Positions 21,408 to 32,845 of a DNA stretch of 64,000 nt are shown here, piece by piece. The position numbers were made by a program, and so were the translations under genes. The notes below the pieces were generated by a model that had not been told where the DNA came from, did not search any database, and saw only the letters and a program-made list of their open reading frames with translations. Origin of the DNA: Macrolepiota albuminosa (lineage: Eukaryota; Basidiomycota; Agaricomycetes; Agaricales; Agaricaceae). The DNA lies in NCBI GenBank assembly GCA_027475525.1, contig JAMWFC010000054.1, positions 2,286,468 to 2,350,467 on the forward strand, given 5' to 3'. Positions within the stretch are counted from its first letter, which is position 1; each line of letters begins with the position of its first letter.

Positions 21408-23854
21408 AGCCATGGCGTATGAAATGGAGAGAGGTACGCGACGGAAACGAGGATGGAATCGTAACCCAGCCACTTCAGAGCCACTGTCAACGTGGTAGCG
21501 GATAAATGGATGACTAAGCGTACCCACGCCTTTTTAACGACAACCACTTGTCGGACAATACCAAAGGCAAGTACTCTAGATTTCTTCTTTATTTCTTCCT
21601 TTCGCGCAGGGATGTTGTAGTAAAAGGGTCGACTCCACTTTCTCCAAAACCCAGCAATTGAGAACCATCGACCTCCCGCTCTCCTCTCCCCGAACCCATA
21701 AAGTGTCTGTATTCCCGATATGTCATTGCGAGATACCTCATGGCGTGTCGTAAGGCTGGACCAACATTGGTACTATAGGCTCTACATATAGGCTGCTTTC
21801 GGTCTCAAGGCCCATGACCTGGCAGCAAAGGCAGAGTCGCACACCGAGTCCGTGGTATGACCACGGTCTTCTGCGTTCATCTAGCCGAGCCCTGGCCGAA
21901 ACGCGTCGCATGCGACGTGACTTACTCCGCCGTGGGTGGTCTCTAGATGTGGTTCAATTTTTACGAACGGAAATTATCGACGTGCACGCTATCAGCGTCC
22001 GAGCTGCAGAAGACCGCTCGTGGCGCGTGGTTACGTGCGTATAGCGCTGGTACGGGGTCACTGTACGGAGAGACGTGGAGGTTTTCGGTTGTGCTCTCTC
22101 TTGCATATTGGGATTTTGGATGGAATGGAGATAGGAGATCACAAGCAAGTCTGCATTCGCAGCACTGAGCGCTCTTCCAGAATTTTGTTTTCTCACTGTA
22201 ATGATCAGACTTTGTGCTAACTTCATATATCTTCTAGGTCAATGTCTTATAATGGAGGATCATAGGTCTGGTTTTGACGCCAGATCGCCATCTAGCTCTT
22301 TCGAAGCATTCACACATCGTGCTTCTTTTTGTGATGTTGTTATGTTAGAGATAGAAGAAAGTAAAATTCTCAAGAAGGAATGGGCAGTGATAGTTGTGCA
22401 GTTCATATCTTGAAAGATCGCTTCTGCGAGATAGCCGAGCGCATGGAGATGCTCGAGAGCGGATCGGCCAATGTCTGTTTTGCCATGATAACATTCTCTC
22501 CTTTTTCTCCTTTTGTCCACCCAATTTTCGTATTCGGCAGATGCAGGACCTGCGATTCACGAGCTGAGGCGGAGGGGTGCAAGTTCGACCAGCGAAGGAT
22601 CTAAGTTCCGCACTGTGGAAAGTAGGTACTCCCTAAGGCGAATTTGTGCCAGATGGCCTGCCTCATCTATGAAGCCCGAACGTTCAACGTTTGAACGCGC
22701 TATTTTGCGATTCATATTTCTCCTTATATCGTGATCCGTCTCTCTCTTTCCACGACCAGGAGAGTATTGGATGCCAGTGAACACCGTAAGCGTCTCAAAG
22801 TTTTGATGACACGCGAAGGGCCAATATACATTCTCATTCATACTCAATCTCACCCTTGATATGGACATTATAGATATAGTGACTGCTTCTGTTTTCGACC
22901 CCACAAAAATTTTTAAGAATTACCTTCTTCACGTGTGTGAATTTACTTCCTGCCTCAAGAACAAAGCAAGGAGTAATCGACATTGTCAGAACAGTGTGAG
23001 TACTTCGTATACATGATCACAGTGTACACACACAAAACGGGCGACGAGATCAATGTCTTTCCGGTAGAAAAGAACTGGAGTGAGTCTACGTCATGGAAAC
23101 AATGGTTTCTAAGGACTTCTAAGGACTCGCCGGCACTCAAGGTTGTGGTTCCCATCTGCTTTACCGCAAGATCCAGACAAATCTACCGTATAAGCACAAC
23201 GGTATTCTTTCACTGCATCCATTGATAATAGTCTGTGCTGGGCTAGTATAGCGCGACCGTGACGGAAGTAAAGCATACTATAAGCCATATTTCTCTGGGC
23301 TTCTGGCGACTGTCTAGCAACCAATAACCTCTGGATTCCAACACTTCGTACCTTACAAGGTGGCACCTTTCTTATAGGGATGCTAAAGACCCAAGGAAGA
23401 ACCGCTGAAGTAGGAACAATGGCAATGCTGAAACTCTGAGGACGTCGTCAGGAGAATTTGAAGCGACTTCTTTACTTCGATGTCACTGTTATATGTTGAT
23501 GGAGGCCTTGCTTGAAAACAAAGAGATCGACATAACGGCCATTCATTGTCTGATATCGTCCGCAATTGACGCCTGGAGTGATTAGCATTGACTCCGGACC
23601 ACAAATGCCGAATATCGTAACGCCATATCTCAGCTCTCTCAGCTCGTGTTACCCGGGGATTTGACATTAAAATCAATCTCTCTTCCGCGAGTACTTCTGT
23701 ACATAACGACACTTCGTCTTGGATGAAACGATAGATAGCCGGAATCAATCATGTCCATGATAATATTCAATACCGAAAAACAGCGAATAGGTGGAACACA
23801 TTGCATGAACAATATCTTTGTCTATGGAAACCCGTTGTAAAGTATTCACCGCGA
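21408..23854. other. Intergenic, unassigned
   Basis: About 2.4 kb with CpG-normal composition. Open frames of 70-121 codons occur on both strands (for example 22557-22904 and 23383-23748, both minus), but I see no family block, no consistent splicing and no repeat. A short, fast-evolving gene cannot be excluded. Confidence 0.35.
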
Positions 23855-25207
23855 CTATACATTGGGTATGGCCGGGATACCACGCAATTTATAGGTCCAC
23901 TGTGTGGTCCAGTGCATGATCTTCTTGAAAGTTCCAAGTTTATCACCGACATTGAGAATTGGTGAGCGGAGCTTTTTGTCGTCAAGCCCATTAATGATCT
24001 CCTCTAAGCGTAAAACAACGTCAGTCATTGATGGTCGCTTTTGAGGATCGGGGTTGGTCATGTCGTCGACGAGTTCCTTCATGAAGTCGAAACCTTGTTT
24101 TCGTTTTGCGAAACCGTCCCAGCCCTGTGTTGTTTATTATCAATATCGATGACAGCAGATGTGATAAGCAAACGCGAGAAAAACGCACGTCAGTATAATG
24201 AGTCTTGATAGAGTTGCCCATGCAATAGATGTCCACGGCAAAGGGGTTGCAAGGTCTTGCATCAGGGAGTGAAAACTCAGGAACTGACTTGTCACCTCCC
24301 CAGGGAGGTAGCCTGAGATGGGGCGCATCTTCGGGATGACACACCTTAGATAGGCCAAAGTCGATGAGGTAGTATTTGACTGGTTTATTTGTACGAGAGG
24401 TGCGTAATGAAACTTCTCCGCGATAATCCCGTCTCATATATGGTCTTATTGGGTGAGGAGGATGTTTGAACAAGGACACCGTATCTCCCATAAAATTATC
24501 AACTTTGCAGTCACTAGAGAAAGAAATGGAGAGATGAGGACGATATAATATGGAAAGAGTACTCAATCGCACCCATGAATGACATGGTTGTCGTGCATGA
24601 ATTCTAAGCCCTTTCTAACAATTCAGCTAAAACGGAAATATTCAAAGTCACAAAAACTTCACCTCGAATATTTGCCTGAAGTAGGCGACCACTTCGCCAA
24701 TAGTTTGGAAGGGTGGATTGACTGTGTTCAAAAGATATGGCATAACAACAAACACTGAGCCAGAGTCTTCAGCCGGCTCAATAACATCCAGAAAGGGTAC
24801 ACAATGGTTCTTCGGATGCTTGGCTAGCGTCCCAGACGAGAAAAGTTTCCCAATGGGAACTTCCTCGGGATTAGAATCAATTTCAATCTCCTTGAGCATC
24901 ACCAGAGAACCGTCAGCACAAACTGCATCTACAACTCGAGCATACTGCAACGATGGACATTATTGCAGAAAACATGATCTCAAACTTTGAGACTTACGCG
25001 AATCAATTGTCCGTCTTCGCAGTCTGTCCAACTTTTAGAAGAGTTCTTTTGGCTTTCCCAAGAGGGAACCCAGTCAGGATTGTAGCGGTTTCGAAGCGTA
25101 TAACCACGGTCTTTTAGGAAGTTGTAGTGATCGCGCCAAAAAGTCTCTTTCTCGCCGAGTTGACCAGCCTCGAAATTGCCTACGGATGAGATGTCGCTGG
25201 ACGTCAT
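23855..25207 (-). CDS. Protein kinase-like protein B (paralogue of A)
   Basis: Exon order and intron positions equal those of gene A. The first exon (from 25207) ends CEDGQLIR before GTAAGT, and the next begins YARVVDAVCADGSLVMLKEI. The exons after it read GLEFMHDNHVIHG, DCKVDNFMGDTVSLFKHPPH and GWDGFAKRKQGFDFMKELVD; the stop is at 23855. Motifs: lysine in LVMLKEIEID, HGD in place of HRD, YLIDFGLSKVCHPEDAP, PPWGGDKSVPEF and CNPFAVDIYCMGN, then DPQKRPSMTDVVLRLEEI. Length is about 360 residues. The altered HRD arginine is shared by both paralogues, so it is a family trait and not a defect. The gene is divergent from the small gene at 25573, with 365 bp between the starts. Confidence 0.8.
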
Positions 25208-25572
25208 TACAATAGTAATATGAATGGTGCTTGTTCCAAAGTTGGCCGGTGTCTAGACATGAAAATCTCAGCTGTTAGATATTGATGAACCATGGACACG
25301 CCATTTACAGCTTCCCACGTTCTTCGTTCTTTTATTGTTCCAAATGGAGACAAAACAAGATGTCACCATACGTACTTGCGATCAATTCAAACTTGTCGCA
25401 ACGTCTTGTTATTGCGTCTTTTTTTCTTTTTCTTTGTAAGTACCCGTTGATAGATCCCACAACCCCAATAAGCAAATCCGAAGCTTTAAAAAGTAATACT
25501 TGAACGCTAAGGATTACTAGAATCGATACAATCAATATCGCAACAACATCCCCCATCCACCATCCCTCTCAT

Positions 25573-26200
25573 ATGCCTGTTATCGAAACCATTGCTGCTG
25601 TAGCAGCCATAGGCACCTTTGTGTCTGATGTAACCGCACCATCCAAACATGTGTCAAACACAATCAGAGATTCTCTCTGCAAATCTCGAACGGACCTGTC
25701 GGAAATTCTGAAGCAGCTAGATAAATTTAAAGAGGATCTCACGTTACAAGAACGCAAGATCTACATGAACCAGTGGCGGATGTATGTCCTTTTCTTCTAC
25801 TTTATTAGTAACCTAACCAACGTGTCTCCATAGCCTCAATCACGATGCCAGTAAAGGGCTGGCGCAAAGCAACGAGAAAGAGAACTCCTTTAAAAAATGG
25901 ATGAAGCGAAGCCGTATGAAAAGGACAGCCCGTCAAGTAGAGAATGATGTTCTCGAGTTGAAGTCTCAAATCGAGGTGAGTAACGAGACATAGAGGTAGA
26001 TTTCCAGTACAATATGATAACTGACGATTTCGCGATAGCTTTCATCTTTGAAAGGAAGACTTCGGAAAGATGAGGATCCTAGACATCTGGAGAGGAAGAT
26101 AAAAGAAAAGGAAATCAAGGATATGGAGCTCGATATCAAACATAAGGAAGTAACGCAGAAACTTGAGAACCTGAATAGGCAGCCAGCTGAGAATTCTTGA
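25573..26200 (+). CDS. Small coiled-coil protein, divergent partner of kinase B
   Basis: Three exons, 25573-25781, 25834-25975 and 26039-26200, join with GT-AG introns of about 50-60 bp to give about 170 residues. The N-terminus is hydrophobic (IETIAAVAAIGTFVSDV), then helical (TDLSEILKQLDKFKEDLTLQ). The middle is very basic (FKKWMKRSRMKRTARQ). The C-terminal half is a charged coiled coil (KGRLRKDEDPRHLERKIKEK, DMELDIKHKEVTQKLENLN). No named domain is recognised. It parallels the 16114 gene in place, direction and overall build (hydrophobic start, helical tail), though sequence similarity is weak by eye. Confidence 0.7.
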
Positions 26201-26406
26201 ATGATATCACTATGGTTATTTCATCATGTTAGTACGACGGTACTCAGTCTTTGTATCACAACGACTATATTTAGTGTACCTGTTAAATACAATATTACTG
26301 TCTACTCGTCAGTCTAATTGGTGGTATGGGGATCCGAGACATACCTAATGAAGGAGGGAGAGTTGACTTGCACGGGGTATAGTGTACTTACCGCCAAGTA
26401 CAGGAA

Positions 26407-26514
26407 ACGGACAATCAACTACAAACCAGAATCAACAACCTCATTTCGGAAGGTCAAAAAACGGACAATCGACTACAAACCAGAATCAACAACCTCATTT
26501 CGGAAGGTCAAAAA
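26407..26514 (+). repeat. 54-bp tandem repeat, two copies
   Basis: Two copies of a 54-bp unit (ACGGACAATC(A/G)ACTACAAACC...) lie head to tail with one difference. The length is a multiple of three and the frame stays open through both (TTSFRKVKK). Unlike the 77-bp duplications these copies are not identical, so the repeat is likely genuine. Confidence 0.75.
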
Positions 26515-26586
26515 ACTAACTTCACAGAGCCTACTGTCATGTGTCATGTGAAATCGGTTCACGATGTGAAATTTGTATTCTGTAAC

Positions 26587-26936
26587 TGTTAGAAATCAGA
26601 CCTAGAGACAAGCGTAAGTTAATCCCTCAGTCCGGTATAAATGACTCTAATTTGGATTGTACCTAGAGACAAGCGTAAGTTAATCTACCAGGTACAATTA
26701 GTTTTTATGGTAGCTGTGCAGAATGCGTAATTACTCACCCCTCAGTCCGGTATAAATGACTGAGGGGCATCTCTGAGAGCGGTCGTATATAAGTGTATTT
26801 TGTAGACAAAGGAAGCATTGTGATTGAGTAGATAAAGGCGAAATAAAGCTGGCCACCGAGATAAAGCTGGCCACAACCCTGTGTGACGAGTGGCGGAGTG
26901 GCTGGTGTGATACGTGAAATTGATGGGATTCCAACA
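26587..26936 (-). repeat. 3' LTR of the copia element
   Basis: 350 bp, longer than its partner by a segment (ACCAGGTACAATTAG... to ...AATTACTCACC, about 26687-26740) lying between two copies of the short motif CTAGAGACAAGCGTAAGTTAAT and the common body. Confidence 0.9.
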
Positions 26937-26971
26937 CTCCTCCTCACCCAGACGCTCCTCCTCGCATGGAA

Positions 26972-29900
26972 TCACGGTTGATGGAGCCCGAGCCTGGGAC
27001 GAAGGTGTAAGAATGCTGGAGAGGAAAGGGCTTTCGTAAATATATCTGCTGTGTTCTCCTTTGAAGGGACGCGGAGGAGAGTCAGCTTGTGCGTTTGTAC
27101 TCGTTCTCGGAGAAAGTGATACTTTATATCCACGTGCTTCATGCGTGCGTGCAGGAGAGGATCTTCAGATAGGGCAATCGCGGAGTCGTTGTCACAGTAC
27201 ATCTGTGTCGGTTGATTGGTTAAGTCATGACCTATACCCTTCAGTAAGGCTCGAAGCCATATACATTCCTGGGCGCTTTCAAAAGCAGCCATATATTCTG
27301 CCTCGCACGATGAAGCAGCCACTGTTCGCTGTTTCCTAACAGCCCAGGACACCACCCCCAATCCAAGACTCCACACGTAACCACCAACGCTGCGTCGGGT
27401 ATTGGGGCAACTAGCCCAGTCCGAGTCTGTGAACCCGCTGAGCGTAATGTCGGGGCACGGTCCACCAAGATGGAGTCGGAGATCGTGCATGCCTTTTAGA
27501 TAGCGGACCAGGCGTATAGCAGCGTTCCAATGAGGTGTAGCATAAGAGTCCAGGTACTGCGTTAACTGCTGCACGCCGAAAGCAATGTCAGGACGAGTAG
27601 ATATAGCGACGTACAGCAAGCATCCAATGAGTTGACGATAAGGAGTTCTTTCCAGAGCATGACGTTCCTCTTGAGACAGCGAGTCCCGATCGACGCGCCG
27701 CAATTTCGTATTAGGGTCCATGGGTAGGGATAAGGGCGTGGCGTTGGCTTGACCGAACTGATGAATAATCTTGTCAATGAGCGCAGTCTGTGAGAGCTTG
27801 ACGCATTGGTTAGAATGATCCCATTCGACTGCGATTCCGACTACAAAACGAGGTATGCCAAGATCTGAGATCGTCCATACTCGACGCATCTGGTCCTTAA
27901 AACGCTCGTTTTCATCCTTGCTACTCGCAATGGACAAAAAATCATCGACGTGAAGGGCTGCAATGATAGTGCCATGGTCAGAGACGCGATAAAAGATGCA
28001 AGATTTGCACGCAAGACGTTGGAAGCCCCACAATGCCATATTATCGTTGACCGCTTGGTTCCAGATCCTCCCGGCCTGCTTCATGCCGTATAGACCTTTT
28101 ACCAGCATCCAGACCCAGTCTTCCTTTCCTTCTTGCTCAAAACCCTCAGGCTGTCGCATGTACTGTACCTCATCCTCCGGAAGGATTCCGTAAAGGAATG
28201 CAGTCTTTACGTCGATCTGGGTTGCATCCCAGCCCTTCGCAGCAGCTAAGTGGAGGAGGATACGCCAGGATTCCATGCGGGCTGTGGGTGAGGTTGTCTT
28301 AGTATAGTCGCGACCAAACACTTGTTCGTGACCTCGAAATACCAGCCTGACTTTAAACCTAACTGCCTTCCCATGTTCGTCACGCTTTATCTTGAACACC
28401 GGGCGTCCTGTCCTGACTTTCTGTCCAGCTGGCACCGCTGTTCGAGGCACGAGTCGATAGACTCCCATGTCCTTGAGCGAGTTAAGCTCGTCACAATACG
28501 CCGCTTCCCATTGAACAGCATCACCTGACCGTTTTGCCTCAGCCCACGTACGCGGTTCATCGCAGAAGTCGGGAACTAGAGGGTAGTCTTTAAGTTCATG
28601 TGTAGCAGTCAATAAATACTCAATGTCGTGTAGTGACGCTACGCCCCCAAGATCAGGGAGGTCATGATCATGATTGGCGATCAGACCCCCGGTACCTCGA
28701 TCGGCGGTAGCCGATTGGGGGCCAGCGGCTCTCGATGCCTCGCGCTGTGCTCGTAGACGTTTCCCTGCGGCAATCGAGTCTTGTACTGCCCTCTGAGTTC
28801 GTGACAGTGGAGCATTTTCGGGATCTGCTCTGACGGTCGGGACTGGTGCACGTTGTGATCGGCGGAGTTGGTGAATTTGTTGCTCGACATGTGGCTCATC
28901 AGGCTCGACTCCAGGGGCAGGCAGAGATGCATTCGAAGTGGGCAGGTCATCGTCATCGAAGATGAGAGGGTCAGGAGGCTGCAAAGCAGGTAGACAATGA
29001 GTAACGGCGGGATCTGGAGGTGAGTTTTGCATTCGCAATGACTCCTCGTGACTCTCACAAAATCTGACATGAAAGGTTTCGTATATCTTCCCAGTCGCTT
29101 TGTCGTAGCATCGGTAAGCTTTCGAATTCTTAGCATAACCGATCAGAACGCATTCGACAGATCTGGCATAGATCTTTGGGTTGTGTTCCGCGAGAATAAG
29201 GATGAAAGCTCTACAGCCGATTTCCTTCATGTAAGAATACTTTGGACGACGACCAGTCCAGGCTTCATGTGGGGTAACGTCCTTTATGGATTTAGTGAGT
29301 GTACGTTTATGGATATGGGACGCCGTCAAATAAAACTCATCCCATAGATTGGGCGGGCATCCCGCGGCTATTCGCATGGTACGTGCCTTCCCCATAAGGG
29401 TTCGATGCAGACGCTCAACGCGACCAATATGAGCTGACGTGTAGGCCGCTCCATATTGCTGTTCCAAGCCATGGGACAATAACCACGCGTGCATATCTTG
29501 TCCATCAAGTTCGCCGTCGTGACCGGTCCTGTACGTGCTGAGTTTAGTTTGTGCTTTGTTCTCCCGAGCTATCTGCCAGGCTTTAAGGTGAGGGAATGCT
29601 TCGGCTTTGCCCCGCAGCAATATCGACCAATGTTCACTAGTATAATCATCGACAACATTCATAACGTATTTGTAACCACTTCGTGATACAACGGCCTGTG
29701 GACCAGCGAGGTCTACCCATACTATCTCAAGCTTCCTCGTCGCTTTTCGTCCTTCTCCCCACACCTTTGGTACCGAGTTCCTCGTCTGTTTTCCGAGGAT
29801 ACAAGAGTTACACTTAGGTGCTTTCGAGGATAAGACAGAGGGCGCACCTGGGATTATTCCAGCTTTAGCCATGTCTAGGACAATCTGATAGCTGGCATGT

Positions 29901-31594
29901 CTGAGGTGACGATGCCAGGTCTCTAGATTAGCGGCATGTTGAAGCGAGTAAGCATGGTGTTCTAAAGAGATCGAGCTGAGATTAAGTGTGTACAGGTGCT
30001 GATTGGGAGCGAGTGTCCCGCGAGCTATGAGTGCACGAGTGGATCGGTCGACGATTCTAACTGACGAGTTGTCGAAGATGGTGTTGAGGCCTGAGCAAGT
30101 AGCCAGAGAACTGACTGAAATGAGGCAGACGGTCGCATTCGGAATGTAAAGGGCATCTTTTAGGACTATGTCAGTACCTTTTGCAATGTGGAGGCGTATG
30201 TTGCCGATTCCGATTGCCACGACTGTGGATCCACCGAGTCCTTTGACATTGTGTGGCTGGATCGGGCGTAGAGTCGAGAAATCGTCGCGGCATGGAGATA
30301 TATGGATGGTCGCACCGGAATCGATGAGGAACGGAGTGGTGCTGAGTGTGGATACAGGTAAGCGTCCTGTCTGATCTGTTGGCGACACATTTGCAGCCAA
30401 AATGCTGTCTGTTACGGTTTTGGTGTGCGTGTTCCAGTCCATGGTTACGCTGGGGTCCTCTATCGCCGTGAAGCCAGTGTGTTCCCAGTATTTGGTGGAA
30501 TGATCGAGAGGTGATTCAGAAGGGGACACGTCCATTTCCGCTATGGTGGCCGTATCAGAGGGGACTGGGAGCTGTCTGAGCTGGGATGGGTCCACATACC
30601 ATAACTTCCCATCTAGCCCTGTAACTGCCACAAAAGTTTTCGGAGCGGGACTCGTGGTGGCTGTGCCTTTGGGTGAAGCCTTTGTAGTCGTGTTTGATTT
30701 GTTCCTGAATGCCCTCTGAGCTTCCTGAGCATCGGGAATAGACTTGCCTGCCATCCCTCCTCCTTTCTGTACGCAGAAGGCTTTTGTGTGGCCCTTGCAT
30801 GGCCTTTTTAGCGCGAAGCAATTGTCACAACAGGTTGCTCCTGGGCCATGATTATGGCCCGGTAAGTCTGTTGGTCTGGCTCCTCCTCTCGCGCTAAACG
30901 CCGTTGCATGGTTGGACTTTGCCTTAGCGTTCAGGATATTTTGAGCGTTTTCCATAAGGATGCGAATGTCGGTCGGATTGCAGGGCGCAGTCTGAGAGCT
31001 TCTGCTGAGGAGGGTCGAGACAGAGTTTTGAAGGGATTCAAAGGACGGATCATTGAGACTATTAAGCAGCGCAATGCAGGTGAACAAGTCTTGGTCGACC
31101 TTTCCGATGTCGAAGGCCCGTTTGACAACGTCAGCGATGCGTCCCGCAGTAACGGGAAGTGGTTCAGCAGTGGAACAATACGTGGATAGAGCCTCCTGAA
31201 GGAGGGCAATTTGTTTGATCGGGCCCTCCCTCTGCGCGCGTGCTTTGAGGTCCGCAAAACATGTGGCTGCCCCTTTATCAGTTACGAGGTTGCGATGCTC
31301 AGTATTCTCAAGTGCAGATTTGATGAAAGTGATGGTAAGCCTGTCATTTAGTCCTCAATTGGCGTAAGCACGGGGTTCGGTATCGATGCCTGGGCGCAAA
31401 GCGATGTCACCAAACGCATGAGAGTAAAGCCCGTTGAGGATGAGAGCATCCTGAAGCCTTTCGGTCCACTGGAAGAAGTTCCCATCAGCGCGAGTGTATT
31501 TTGCGCCATCCCACCTGTGGCGTATTATGCGCTCTGGGACAGAGGGGTTCGTCGCATCGGACGGCAAGACAGTAGACGGAGATATGGGAGCCAT
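26972..31594 (-). CDS. Ty1/copia Gag-Pol polyprotein with one in-frame stop
   Basis: From the ATG at 31594 the frame runs for 1541 codons to 26972 with a single stop, TGA at 31357-31355 (codon 80), so only one base separates it from a full polyprotein. Gag occupies the first 260 or so residues with a Cys cluster (CCDNCFALKRPCKGHTKAFC). Protease: FLIDSGATIHIS. The GAG-pre-integrase finger includes WHRHLRHASYQIV and CNSCILGKQTR. Integrase: WVDLAGP, NVVDDYTSEHW and GRVERLHRTLMGKARTM. Reverse transcriptase: TAFLYGILPEDEVQYMRQPE, GLYGMKQAGRIWN, ALHVDDFLS. RNase H: FTDSDWASCPNTRRSVGGY, SSCEAEYMAA, MKHVDIKYHFLRE. All catalytic acids appear present. It makes the particle proteins and enzymes for copying and inserting the element. 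The stop is most simply a TGG-to-TGA mutation. Confidence 0.93.
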
Positions 31595-31781
31595 GGCGAG
31601 ACAGAATCGCTAGGGAAAAAAAACAAAGAACAAGAGGCAAAGAGACAATGGACAAAAGGTCCAGGTACGCGACACGGCACGTTAGATATATCCGGACAGG
31701 AGTGCTTGATCAAAAGAGAGTCCCCAAGGTCTGGTGTCGATTATTCGTTCTCAAAGAATGGTCGACAATATGTCCATAACC

Positions 31782-32077
31782 TGTTAGAAATCAGACCTAG
31801 AGACAAGCGTAAGTTAATCCCTCAGTCCGGTATAAATGACTCTAATTCGGATTGTACCTAGAGACAAGCGTAAGTTAATCCCTCAGTCCGGTATAAATGA
31901 CTGAGGGGCATCTCTGAGAGCGGTCGTATATAAGTGTATTCTGTAGACAAAGGAAGCATTGTGATTGAGTAGATAAAGGCGAAATAAAGCTGGCCACCGA
32001 GATAAAGCTGGCCACAACCCTGTGTGACGAGTGGCGGAGTGGCTGGTGTGATACGTGAGATTGATGGGATTCCAACA
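31782..32077 (-). repeat. 5' LTR of the copia element
   Basis: 296 bp, lacking the 54-bp segment of the other LTR; otherwise nearly identical. Contains TATATAAG at about 31929-31936 read on the plus strand. Confidence 0.9.
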
Positions 32078-32174
32078 GTAACTTTATCCAGCCACCCTCC
32101 AACTCCTGAAAAAAAACCCATGGATAGATATTGTATATACAAAGATGATTCTCTGCTTATACTATAGAAATTTG

Positions 32175-32512
32175 CACCTGTGGCTACCACATGTTGGGCC
32201 TTGTTAGGCATGGAATATATATGGTAATCCACGCCTAAGTCGGTGGGTTTTTATCGCTTTCACGCTTCCTCCAATAATTCACCACTAATGTATCACTCAG
32301 GTGACCGGCCATTGCTACCGGTGGTGCTGAAGCCATCAGGCACATTGTCAACAGCATCATTGATCGTTGATGTATGACTGACATTGCATCACATATGTCG
32401 GGACTACCCGGAGATCATGCCGATGACTGATCCCGCCCTTTGCTTGCTGTTCTGCACAATGAGCTCACTCCTGCTTAAAATTTATGGAAAAATGTCAGAA
32501 AAATTTTGAATG
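32175..32512. repeat. Left terminal inverted repeat of the KDZ transposon
   Basis: Pairs with 53437-53772. The match is clear from the tip through CAATGAGCTCACTCC to the AAAATTT(A/C)ATGGAAAAAT block. Identity is high but not perfect; differences are mostly transitions. Confidence 0.88.
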
Positions 32513-32845
32513 ATATTTGTTTACTCTCCCAATCCAATTTCACTCCATAGGACCATATATGAATCATACATGACATGAAACAATTATTTCTAATTTCAAC
32601 ACATGATTAAATAGGTTTAGATAGTTAAAGTGCACGTAGCATGCAAGAAGAAAAATTCAACACATAATTGACGATAGAAAATGTCATAAAAAGGGCTATT
32701 TGAAGGCGTAAATTATGCAGCAAATTAGTTTCATCTTGAAGACGGAAGATGGCATTCATGGGGAGATTCAGCTGCCAGCACGATTGGAAGCAAGACCAAC
32801 AATACCTCCGTCACCGAAAAATGGTGGCATTGGTGTCCATAACAT

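Larger units (their letters stand above)
26587..32077 (-). mobile_element. Ty1/copia retrotransposon, nearly intact
   Basis: Direct LTRs at 26587-26936 and 31782-32077 both begin TGTTAGAAATCAGACC and end GGGATTCCAACA on the plus strand. GTAAC is duplicated at the outer borders (26582-26586 and 32078-32082). The polyprotein is on the minus strand. A polypurine tract (GGGTGAGGAGGAG, 26937-26949) precedes the 3' LTR. The sequence just after the 5' LTR (GGTTATGGAC on the minus strand, ending at 31781) begins with the complement of the initiator-tRNA anticodon loop, which suggests half-tRNA priming as in Ty5 and copia. The LTRs differ by a 54-bp indel and a few substitutions. Confidence 0.93.

Noticed and set aside
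22557..23748. Minus-strand frames of 115 and 121 codons considered as genes
   Set aside because: No family block, no splice partners and no codon bias; left as unassigned intergenic DNA.
31858..32232. 124-codon minus-strand frame
   Set aside because: Falls in the copia LTR and the KDZ terminal repeat and crosses the border between them, so it cannot be an evolved gene.
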